A DNA stretch of 5,796 nucleotides from Deltaproteobacteria bacterium (lineage in GTDB: Bacteria; Desulfobacterota; DSM-4660; Desulfatiglandales; B25-G16). Both the position numbers and the translations under genes were made by a program. The stretch lies in NCBI GenBank assembly GCA_020348625.1, contig CP070752.1:576662-582457 (forward strand). The letters run 5' to 3'. The notes under the pieces were generated by a model that ran no database searches, was not told the origin of the DNA, and saw only the letters and a program-made list of their open reading frames with translations. Of this stretch, positions 1 through 5,119 are shown in pieces; positions within the stretch are counted from its first letter, which is position 1, and every line of letters starts with the position of its first letter.

Positions 1-370
1 CCCCGTGAAAACTGTAAAGGCGCCTCGAAACCAGCACCTTCTTGGGCCCTACGGCTAAGAGGAGATTCGGAGATTATGGTGAGTTAGGATTCCAGAGAGT
101 CACTAAGGCACTAAGCTCTTTCATCAGGTTGACCTCCAAGATATGGGGGTCGGTTTCATCAATGGAAAAGTGTAACATTCTTGCCAGAACCAATACGCGG
201 CTATCTAACAGTTCTGTTTTAGCTTAGGATCGGTAGTGGTGGGTTTTTAAGCCTCTCAATTCCTTTCATTGATGGCAGAATGCTACAATCTTTTCTTAGA
301 AGCCAAGAGACAAATTGAAGCGCTTTTTCATTGGAGTGCGTTTCAGAAATCTGTGCAATATATCCTCCTG
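1..370. other. Non-coding left flank with short period-8 duplications
   Basis: No convincing gene lies here. A 61-codon open frame on the plus strand (42-227) has no ribosome binding site and runs into repeat copy A, so it is probably chance. Two short direct repeats of period 8 are visible: GGAGATTC followed by GGAGATT (61-75), and CACTAAGG followed by CACTAAG (101-115). The right half is occupied by repeat copy A. Directly after the kinase stop codon, on the minus strand, is a good Shine-Dalgarno sequence followed by a 20-codon TTG-start frame (296-358), described under findings. No strong intrinsic terminator for the kinase is visible. The best candidate is GAAACGC against GCGCTTC (about 304-331), with one mismatch and a 14-base loop. 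Confidence 0.5.
130..320 (+). repeat. Dispersed repeat copy A
   Basis: This is the first of three related copies in the same orientation (A here, B near 2757-2960, C near 3590-3780). The best-conserved part starts at CTATCT (201) and continues as AGTTC.GTTTTAGCTT, GATC, TAGTG, TTTTT and AGC. Weaker matches extend to both sides: ATGGAAAAG and ATTCTTGCCAGAACC to the left, and ATGGCAGAAT (272-281) and AAGCCAAGAGACAA to the right. ATGGCAGAAT lies 71 bases after CTATCT here and 70 bases after it in copy C, so the match is collinear and not a chance short word. Copy A differs most from the other two in the core (TTAGGATCGG instead of TTGCGATCRG). It sits about 50 bases past the 3' end of the kinase gene. 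The edges are approximate because they were found by eye. Confidence 0.65.
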
Positions 371-2326
371 CTATTCAAGTAGTTTCGTGACCTTCCCCGA
401 TAGTTCTTCCATCTTGAAGGGTTTCTGAATGAAGCCGTCACAGCCACGGTTCAATATCTCTGTTGCATGGCCGTTTATGCTATATCCACTTGAAAGGAGC
501 ACTTTGACATTGGGGCTCAGCTCTTTCATCTTGTCGTAGGTCTCGCCTCCCCCCATAGCTGGCATAATCATATCAAGGATAACAAGGTCGATCTCACCTT
601 TATGTGCTTCATAGATATCAATCGCCTCCCTTCCCCCTTTGGCCCCAAGCACCGTAAAACCTAATTTCTTAAGCATCTTTAAGCCCACCTCCAAGACCAT
701 TTCCTCATCGTCGACGAGGAGCACCGTCCCATTCCCTTTATTGAGGTGTTTGATGCTCTTGAGATCCTCTTCTGCCCTCCTTTCTGTTGCGGGGAAGTAA
801 AGATAGAACGTACTCCCCCGGCCCTTCTCAGAGTCCACGTCGATATACCCTCCGTGTGCCTTGACGATACCGTAGACGGAGGCCAACCCGAGACCCGTAC
901 CCCTTCCCATGCCCTTTGTGGTAAAGAAGGGATCAAAGACCCGCTGCATAGTCTCTTTGTCCATCCCGATGCCAGTATCCCTTACCCTCAGCAAGACATA
1001 GGCTCCCGGCCTCGGTCTGTAGGGCTTACCCTTCATGTCTCTGTCAGTAACATTCATGGTCTTCAGGAACAGATCTCCACCTCCCGGCATCGCATCTGCG
1101 GCATTGACATAGAGATTTAGCAGCACCTGCTCTGCCTGCCCCTGGTCCGCTCTTATTCCCAACAGATCACCAGCAAGCTCCTGGTGTACTGTTATGTCCT
1201 TTCTGGTAGTGGCAAAGGTTTCAGCGGTGTTTTTTACCACCTGGTTGAGGCTGATGGGCCTGACCTCATAGCTGCCCTCACGCGCGTATCCGAGGAGCTG
1301 TCTTGTAAGCTTGGCTCCGCTCTCAACGAGCTTCTCGATATTTTTTAGGTTCTCATAGCTTGGGTGGTCGGCATCGGTACCTAGCAGCATCAGGGATGCA
1401 TTTCCCATGATAGCCGTGAGAAGGTTATTGAAATTGTGGGCAATGCCCCCGGCTAGGGTACCTAACGCTTCCATCTTCTGGGCCAGCCGCAGCTGGGCCT
1501 CGAGGTGTCGCCGTTCGGTCAGGTCCCGAACGATCGCGAACACGGCAGGGCTTCCCTGATAGGTGATGAGCCCGACATCGATCTCGACGTCCACCCTGCT
1601 GCCATCCTTGTGCCTGACTGCTGCCTCATAGGTCGATGGGGCCTCCTCTCCTGCCATTCGCCGGCTGTGGGTTTCCAGGACACTGGGGAGCTCATCGGGG
1701 TGGATATAATCGCTGAATTGAGTGTCGGTGAGCTCATCGACACTGTGACCTATCATTTCCGCCAGGTAGTGATTCACGTATTTGAGAACGTCATTCTGGA
1801 CAATGGCAATCCCTTCACGTGCCCGCTCAACGAGGTTGCGGTATTTCTCCTCGCTCTCTCTAAGGGCCTTCTCGGTGTGTACGCGTTCGGTGATGTCTCT
1901 GCCCGATCCCCGAACGCCAATAGGCCTTTTTTCTTCAAAAACCAAGGAGTTTCGATACTCAACGATCCGTTCGCTGCCATCCTTGGTAACAACCCTCATT
2001 AATCCCTCATCGCTCCCCTTTTCTCGCACTCTCATTAAGTACTCATCGAATTGATGCCTATAGCGTTGGGGTATCAGATCCCGAATGTTTAACTGAGCCA
2101 GGTCCTTGTCACTGTAACCAAACCCCCTCTTCCAGGCCAGATTAGTCTCAACTAAATTCCCTTCTAGATCATGGAAATACAGAAAGTCAGAGACGTTCTC
2201 AAAGATGTCACGGTACTTTTCTTCGCTCTTCTGTAACGCCTCCTCCACCCGCTTGCGCTCAATGGATTCTTTTTCTAGCTCCACAGTGCTTTGTTCCAGT
2301 TCTTCATAGCTTGGCTTCTCAGGCAT
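371..2326 (-). CDS. PAS-PAS hybrid histidine kinase with C-terminal receiver domain
   Basis: A 651-residue sensor kinase that should autophosphorylate on histidine and pass the phosphate to its own receiver. In order: a charged coiled coil (about 5-38); PAS domain 1 (about 38-150, ending in the PAC-like GSGRDITERV); PAS domain 2 (about 157-275, ending in VRDLTERR); HisKA with the H-box GGIAHNFNNLL and phosphoacceptor His297; HATPase with N-box NLYVNAADAM (Asn408), G1 box DTGIGM (450-455), F box FDPFFTTK and G2 box GTGLGLA (476-482); and a receiver with acidic residues Asp539/Asp540, phosphoacceptor Asp585 in LDMIMP, Ser612/613 and Lys635 in QKPF. All catalytic residues are present. There is no membrane segment or signal peptide, so the protein should sense a cytoplasmic or membrane-diffusible cue. 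The PAS ligands cannot be told from sequence. The H-box has Asn298 where HDFNN is more usual. There is no HPt domain or output regulator nearby, so the phosphorelay partner is unknown. The ATG start has AGAAAGG nine bases upstream. Confidence 0.95.
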   Translation of the reverse strand: MPEKPSYEELEQSTVELEKESIERKRVEEALQKSEEKYRDIFENVSDFLYFHDLEGNLVETNLAWKRGFGYSDKDLAQLNIRDLIPQRYRHQFDEYLMRVREKGSDEGLMRVVTKDGSERIVEYRNSLVFEEKRPIGVRGSGRDITERVHTEKALRESEEKYRNLVERAREGIAIVQNDVLKYVNHYLAEMIGHSVDELTDTQFSDYIHPDELPSVLETHSRRMAGEEAPSTYEAAVRHKDGSRVDVEIDVGLITYQGSPAVFAIVRDLTERRHLEAQLRLAQKMEALGTLAGGIAHNFNNLLTAIMGNASLMLLGTDADHPSYENLKNIEKLVESGAKLTRQLLGYAREGSYEVRPISLNQVVKNTAETFATTRKDITVHQELAGDLLGIRADQGQAEQVLLNLYVNAADAMPGGGDLFLKTMNVTDRDMKGKPYRPRPGAYVLLRVRDTGIGMDKETMQRVFDPFFTTKGMGRGTGLGLASVYGIVKAHGGYIDVDSEKGRGSTFYLYFPATERRAEEDLKSIKHLNKGNGTVLLVDDEEMVLEVGLKMLKKLGFTVLGAKGGREAIDIYEAHKGEIDLVILDMIMPAMGGGETYDKMKELSPNVKVLLSSGYSINGHATEILNRGCDGFIQKPFKMEELSGKVTKLLE

Positions 2327-2335
2327 AAGAAAACG

Positions 2336-2342
2336 CCTTTCT
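2336..2342 (-). promoter_or_regulatory. Ribosome binding site of the hybrid kinase
   Basis: On the minus strand the sequence AGAAAGG lies nine bases before the ATG at 2324-2326. It supports that start, which is also where the family's usual MPEKPSYEELEQ N-terminus begins. Confidence 0.6.
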
Positions 2343-2502
2343 ATTAGTTTTGATATCTTTTTTCAGGGTGTGCGCAGAACTGCTTGGGTAACAGCCTTCG
2401 AATACGACAACCTGCTCCGTGCACCTTGTGTTAACTCTCTTGTGGGTTCGAATCATTTGACAATTACTTCCCTATTGACACACCGTATCCCCCTTAAGGT
2501 GC

Positions 2503-2518
2503 AGCAGAAATTATGCCA
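2503..2518 (-). promoter_or_regulatory. Possible sigma-54 (-24/-12) promoter for the hybrid kinase
   Basis: Reading the minus strand, TGGCATAATTTCTGCT matches the sigma-54 pattern TGGCAC-N5-TTGCW at most positions. The invariant GG and GC are exactly ten bases apart, as required. The departures are T for the final C of the -24 element and C for the first T of the -12 element. Transcription would start near 2491 and leave a leader of about 165 bases before the kinase. Sigma-54 use is common in this group of bacteria. It is a pattern match only, without experimental support, but no better sigma-70 promoter was seen for the kinase. Confidence 0.35.
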
Positions 2519-2596
2519 AAACACGGTTAGTCATAAGTACATGTAATTCAATATGAATATGGCTTCTCTGTACAAGTACTATTTAATTCCCACTCC

Positions 2597-2649
2597 GACA
2601 GCGTGTCAGATTCTTGACTGGTGGACACCTCATGAGGATATGCGCTCAT
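2597..2649. promoter_or_regulatory. Cluster of short dyads, possible activator-binding region
   Basis: Several inverted repeats are packed together. GACA-GCG-TGTC lies at 2597-2607. GTGTC at 2603-2607 faces GACAC at 2624-2628. CCTCATGAGG at 2628-2637 is a perfect palindrome. ATGAG at 2632-2636 faces CTCAT at 2645-2649 across eight bases. The cluster lies about 80-130 bases upstream of the sigma-54-like site, a usual distance for enhancer sites of sigma-54 activators. The functional reading is inference; the dyads are visible in the sequence. Confidence 0.25.
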
Positions 2650-2756
2650 TGTGTCAGGAGGATTGGAAGAGTCTGACCGATAAACGGGAGAGTCTAGAAT
2701 GGATCTGATAATTTACGGATATGCGGGTGGGATGGCATGACTCGTGGTCTTGATGA

Positions 2757-2960
2757 ATTTGATCTCGCTACACTATGTTGGAGGGTTTGCCTAGCAGCGA
2801 AGTCTTTCAGTATTCTTACCACAATCCTCATCCGGCTATCTGGGAGTTCGGTTATAGCTTGCGATCAGTAGTGGTAGATTTTTGAGCGTCCAGAAATTGT
2901 ACAAGTATATCAGCTATACGCCTATTCTGGGGTGAAAGACTGAGACACAAAATATGGGCA
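2757..2960 (+). repeat. Dispersed repeat copy B
   Basis: Second copy of the repeat, same orientation as A and C. The core begins at CTATCT (2836) and runs through GAGTTCGGTTATAGCTTGCG, GATCAGTAGTGG and TTTTTGAGC to CCAGAAATTG. By hand it matches copy C at roughly 54 of 64 positions in this core. To the left, TATTCTTACCACAATCC corresponds to ATTCTTGCCAGAACC of copy A. To the right, GGGGTGAAAGACTGAGACAC corresponds to GGGTGTTAAGCCAAGACCAC of copy C. It lies about 90 bases past the 3' end of the PilZ gene and 430 bases upstream of the kinase start. Boundaries are approximate. Confidence 0.7.
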
Positions 2961-3017
2961 TTCTGAGAAAGGAGAGCGAGCGGTTGGGAACGGTCGAAGT
3001 CACTAGAATCTAAGCCG

Positions 3018-3039
3018 AAAAAAGGCCTTGATCTTCCTT
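3018..3039 (-). terminator. Weak intrinsic terminator candidate after the PilZ gene
   Basis: On the minus strand, starting 12 bases after the PilZ stop codon, AAGG (3039-3036) can pair with CCTT (3025-3022), and this runs into a tract of six T residues (3023-3018). The stem is only about four base pairs with a ten-base loop, so it is weak. An alternative hairpin, AAGGCC with GGCTT, places the T tract in the loop instead. Position and T tract fit a transcript end. Confidence 0.3.
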
Positions 3040-3051
3040 GTGCGCTGGATT

Positions 3052-3450
3052 CTATTCTTGTACCTCGAATCGTCTGGTGAAGGTTACGCCGATTCCCTGG
3101 GAGTCGATCCTGACAACCTGGCCAGTAATCTGTATATATTTCTGGCGGTTTGGATAGGGAATTCTGAGTCGAATCTTCTGTCCAAATGAGAACGTGTTGA
3201 TCTCGTTGGTTTGGAGTAACAGTCCGCCGACGCTAATATTTTGAAGCGCGCCCCTCTGGAGGCCCTCTGGAGTCACGTAATCTACAGAGATGATGTAGCG
3301 TTTCCTGGGGTGCGCACGTTTTTCTGCAATGTGCCCTTCCTCTAGCTTTTCTAACAGGTCTCGTTGTTCGCCATCGGACATAACGGTGATTAATTCAATC
3401 AGTCGAGCGGCAACACTTGATCGATTCGATTGTGTATCGCTACTGCTCAT
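3052..3450 (-). CDS. PilZ domain protein, predicted c-di-GMP receptor
   Basis: A 132-residue soluble protein. Residues 12-42 form a helical, charged N-terminal segment (LIELITVMSDGEQRDLLEKLEEG). Residues 43-130 are a PilZ domain. The two halves of the c-di-GMP signature are intact: R45-A-H-P-R49 (RxxxR) at the start of the domain and N71-I-S-V-G-G76 ([D/N]xSxxG) on the first strand pair, followed by GQKIRLRIPYP, ITGQVVRID and GIGVTFT, the usual strands of the barrel. PilZ proteins bind cyclic di-GMP and transmit it to a partner, often for motility, exopolysaccharide or surface attachment; the partner here cannot be named. AAGGAG seven bases before the ATG strongly supports this start. It stands alone, over 700 bases from the kinase and 400 from the next unit. 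Confidence 0.93.
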   Translation of the reverse strand: MSSSDTQSNRSSVAARLIELITVMSDGEQRDLLEKLEEGHIAEKRAHPRKRYIISVDYVTPEGLQRGALQNISVGGLLLQTNEINTFSFGQKIRLRIPYPNRQKYIQITGQVVRIDSQGIGVTFTRRFEVQE

Positions 3451-3457
3451 AGCATAG

Positions 3458-3463
3458 CTCCTT
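3458..3463 (-). promoter_or_regulatory. Ribosome binding site of the PilZ gene
   Basis: AAGGAG on the minus strand, seven bases before the ATG at 3448-3450: a near-ideal Shine-Dalgarno sequence and the strongest in the window attached to a clear gene. Confidence 0.75.
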
Positions 3464-3589
3464 CATGCGCAACAAAAGCGCGTTAGGTAAATCTTTGTGG
3501 ATGAGACTTCGATTAACCACCAAGAAATCCACAACCTTTCCTGCCATAAGTGAAACTGGGTTGGATTTCAAAAGATGAGAGATGTTATA

Positions 3590-3780
3590 TTTCAATATTC
3601 TGTGGTTGCCCCTGCCGGATGGAAATTGCACACTTCTGGCCATAGCTGGCAGCTGGCTATCTCGCAGTTCAGTTTTAGCTTGCGATCGTTAGTGATAATT
3701 TTTGAGCTTCTAGAAACTGCAGTAGTATGGCAGAATCCCTTACTCTCGGGTGTTAAGCCAAGACCACAATATTTAGACCT
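3590..3780 (+). repeat. Dispersed repeat copy C
   Basis: Third copy, same orientation. The core starts at CTATCT (3657) and continues CGCAGTTCAGTTTTAGCTTG, CGATCG, TTAGTGATAA and TTTTTGAGC, then TCTAGAAACTG. GGATGGAAATTG and CACTTCTGGCCA on the left match copy A. ATGGCAGAAT (3727-3736) and AAGCCAAGACCACAA on the right match A and B respectively. It lies about 70 bases past the 3' end of the beta-sandwich gene and about 140 bases upstream of the PilZ start. A short imperfect AGCTGGC duplication (3645-3657) lies inside it. Boundaries were judged by eye. Confidence 0.7.
3627..3642 (-). promoter_or_regulatory. Possible sigma-54-like site upstream of the PilZ gene
   Basis: On the minus strand TGGCCAGAAGTGTGCA has GG and GC ten bases apart with TGG and TGCA flanks, partly matching the sigma-54 pattern. 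The CA/AC positions of the -24 element are less good. It lies inside repeat copy C, 177 bases upstream of the PilZ start. Treat it as a weak pattern match. Confidence 0.18.
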
Positions 3781-3791
3781 TAGACAGGTGA

Positions 3792-3815
3792 GCCAGAATC
3801 ATTTCTGATCATGGC
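3792..3815 (-). terminator. GAAA-tetraloop hairpin after the two-gene unit
   Basis: On the minus strand GCCATGATCA and TGATTCTGGC form a ten-position stem with one T/C mismatch and one G-T pair, closed by a GAAA (GNRA) tetraloop. It begins 35 bases after the stop codon of the 99-residue gene, where a transcript 3' end is expected. No T tract follows on the minus strand. On the plus strand the stem is followed by TTTGT. It is therefore not a textbook intrinsic terminator and could instead be a stabilising 3' hairpin or part of a factor-dependent stop. Confidence 0.35.
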
Positions 3816-3828
3816 TTTGTAATACGAT

Positions 3829-3844
3829 TTATGACTTTATGACT
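3829..3844. repeat. Perfect tandem 8-base duplication
   Basis: TTATGACT occurs twice in direct succession between the GAAA hairpin and the stop codon of the 99-residue gene. It could be a slippage product or a two-site element. No function can be read from it. Confidence 0.45.
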
Positions 3845-3850
3845 TCCAAA

Positions 3851-4150
3851 CTACTTTTTTTTGGGTGTGAGCTCAAGACTGTGCTCATGGCGTCGCTCAC
3901 CGCGTATTTCGATGGTGGTCTGTGTCTTCTTATAGCCCGTGACCTCGACTTTCACTTCCCAGACGCCATCACGAAGATCAGCGAGTTCGTAGAATCCCGA
4001 GGCACTGGTCTCTGTGTGCCGTTTGCCCTTCCCACCACCGGTGACGGCGGCAGTTGTGAAGTATTTCAGGTTCACGCTGTCGCCAACCTTCACGTAATTC
4101 AATGACTCCGAGTCCTCGGTTACGAACACGCATATACCCTTTGAGGGCAT
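3851..4150 (-). CDS. Small carboxypeptidase-regulatory-like beta-sandwich protein
   Basis: A 99-residue protein with one recognisable segment, residues 51-94: SGFYELADLRDGVWEVKVEV, then TGYKKTQTTIEIRGE and HEHSLEL. This is the G-x-Y-x-L-x-x-L-x-x-G-x-[YW]-x-V ... GY pattern of carboxypeptidase regulatory-like and CNA-B-type Ig-like folds, which bind ligands or serve as structural domains and are not enzymes. Such domains are usually exported, yet no signal peptide or membrane segment is visible with this start. The ATG was chosen because it follows the stop of the upstream gene by one base (TAA-T-ATG), a typical coupled start, with GGGA six bases before it. The same frame is open further upstream (ATG at 4192 or 4243), which would give 113 or 130 residues overlapping the neighbour. 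The C-terminus is basic (PKKK). It is very likely made together with the upstream protein. The fold assignment is fairly secure; the function is unknown. Confidence 0.7.
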   Translation of the reverse strand: MPSKGICVFVTEDSESLNYVKVGDSVNLKYFTTAAVTGGGKGKRHTETSASGFYELADLRDGVWEVKVEVTGYKKTQTTIEIRGERRHEHSLELTPKKK

Positions 4151-4151
4151 A

Positions 4152-5021
4152 TTACGTCCCGATCCGAGGCCAGTATCCAACGATATCTTCATCGTTTCCC
4201 AGTAGAATAAGCTGATCACCCAACTGGTACCGACTGCCCACACCTATTGCTGCGTGTATACCTGTCATCAAACGGCAAAGTCCGGCAATGGATTCGGTAA
4301 GGCGGAGAAGCATATCTTTGTCTCTCTCAACATCTCGTGCCCTGGAGTGAACCATGACTGTAAAGCGGGGTCGGTTGCTTCCCCTCTTTTGCTTGACAAC
4401 CCGAAGCTGAACAGCTCGGTGCTCCAAGGCATTTCTGATACCCTTTTTGCCAGGTAACGGTGATCTCCGGCGGACCGCATTGAACCATTCGGTATGGTTA
4501 GAAACGGCTTCACTGAGAATAGTGAAGTCGCAAAGCGGCTTACGGGATTCGAGCTGAGACAGATTCGCGATCCAGTCCCTGAATCTCTGTGGAACTGACT
4601 GCCAGTGTTCAAAGAGCAGTGGTCTGCAGGCCATGACAAGTAAATCCGGTGTCCGACGAACATACGAGAATGCCAGATCGAGATACAGAGGCGCCATTTC
4701 ATAGGCCCGATGATCAGCCGTGAGTGTCAATGGATCCAGATTACCAGGAAAGTTACCCGAGAGCCGCGTAATTCGATGCAGTTCACGAAGGGTTATTGCC
4801 AGGTTTTGAAGGGTGGCCAAGAATGCGAGGGAGTCATGGAGAATGCCCGGATGTGATTGTCCCGATCTACCCTTCTCTTCCAAGGTCTTGCGAAGGAACT
4901 TGAACAGACGCAGGAGCGGAAGCCAGAGAATCTTTGCCCCTTGCGAGTTGATGGCCCAGCCGTGCTGAGGAAACAGTTTCGCTTGTTTTGGATCAGAAAA
5001 GTCGAATAAAAGATGCGCCAT
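4152..5021 (-). CDS. Helical protein with HEPN-type RNALEH motif, function unknown
   Basis: I do not recognise this 289-residue protein as a named family. It is mostly helical and soluble, with helices near residues 61-86, 107-137, 144-155 and 163-186. The motif R196-N-A-L-E-H201 follows directly. R-[N/D]-x3-H is the active-site signature of HEPN domains, which act as RNases in many toxin-antitoxin, abortive-infection and CRISPR effectors. Its position at the end of a helical bundle of about 140 residues fits that fold. Beyond it are two probable strands (VQLRVVKQK, RFTVMVHSR), a helix (236-258) and a conserved-looking tail YQLGDQLILLGNDEDIVGYW. An upstream ATG at 5075 would add 18 residues but has no ribosome binding site. 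The ATG at 5021 has AGAGG four bases before it and is preferred. The stop codon is one base from the next start. The HEPN reading is inference from one motif and helix pattern; a non-catalytic HEPN or an unrelated helical protein is possible. Confidence 0.75.
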   Translation of the reverse strand: MAHLLFDFSDPKQAKLFPQHGWAINSQGAKILWLPLLRLFKFLRKTLEEKGRSGQSHPGILHDSLAFLATLQNLAITLRELHRITRLSGNFPGNLDPLTLTADHRAYEMAPLYLDLAFSYVRRTPDLLVMACRPLLFEHWQSVPQRFRDWIANLSQLESRKPLCDFTILSEAVSNHTEWFNAVRRRSPLPGKKGIRNALEHRAVQLRVVKQKRGSNRPRFTVMVHSRARDVERDKDMLLRLTESIAGLCRLMTGIHAAIGVGSRYQLGDQLILLGNDEDIVGYWPRIGT

Positions 5022-5025
5022 GCGG

Positions 5026-5031
5026 CCTCTT
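5026..5031 (-). promoter_or_regulatory. Ribosome binding site that decides the start of the HEPN-like gene
   Basis: AAGAGG on the minus strand ends four bases before the ATG at 5019-5021. The alternative ATG at 5073-5075 is preceded by TATATTCCTGC, with no purine-rich sequence, so the shorter protein is more likely. Confidence 0.5.
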
Positions 5032-5083
5032 TTATCAGGGCAATTAATGAATCTTTTAAATAATGCAAGAATCATGCAGGAAT

Positions 5084-5112
5084 ATACATCAGAAATATTG
5101 ATTGAATTTCAA
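5084..5112 (-). promoter_or_regulatory. Possible sigma-70 promoter of the two-gene unit
   Basis: On the minus strand TTGAAA (5112-5107) is separated by 17 bases from ATGTAT (5089-5084), in an AT-rich stretch directly upstream of the gene. The -35 element is good and the -10 element is mediocre. Transcription would start near 5077, leaving a leader of about 55 bases to the ATG at 5021. This also argues against the ATG at 5075. Confidence 0.25.
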
Positions 5113-5119
5113 ATACTTA

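Noticed and set aside
42..227. 61-codon plus-strand frame in the left flank
   Set aside because: No ribosome binding site, no recognisable protein features, and its second half is repeat copy A, whose relatives B and C have no matching full-length frame.
1505..2002. 165-codon plus-strand frame opposite the kinase
   Set aside because: It is a shadow of the kinase PAS region; the minus-strand protein has unmistakable domains.
2395..2460. tRNA-like TTCGAAT words (2394-2400 and 2447-2453)
   Set aside because: GTGGGTTCGAATC resembles a T arm, but the bases after it do not pair with GTGGG and no acceptor or anticodon arm can be folded.
2457..2480. Two TTGACA hexamers on the plus strand, 18 bases apart
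   Set aside because: Neither has a fitting -10 element at 16-18 bases, and no plus-strand gene follows.
3440..3643. 67-codon minus-strand frame overlapping the PilZ start
   Set aside because: It overlaps repeat copy C and the PilZ ribosome binding site, its possible starts have no Shine-Dalgarno sequence, and the composition looks like a translated spacer.
130..3780. Integron cassette array (each gene followed by an attC-like repeat)
   Set aside because: The gene-plus-repeat layout is suggestive, but no conserved RYYYAAC/GTTRRRY pair occurs at the ends of the three copies, and the long spacers and a 651-residue kinase do not fit cassettes. GTTAAGC in copy C is not shared by A or B.
3575..3808. 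77-codon plus-strand frame across repeat copy C
   Set aside because: It follows the repeat, lacks a ribosome binding site and resembles no protein I know.
3839..4105. 88-codon plus-strand frame opposite the beta-sandwich gene
   Set aside because: The minus-strand frame shows the carboxypeptidase-regulatory pattern and coupled start; the plus-strand frame has no such support.
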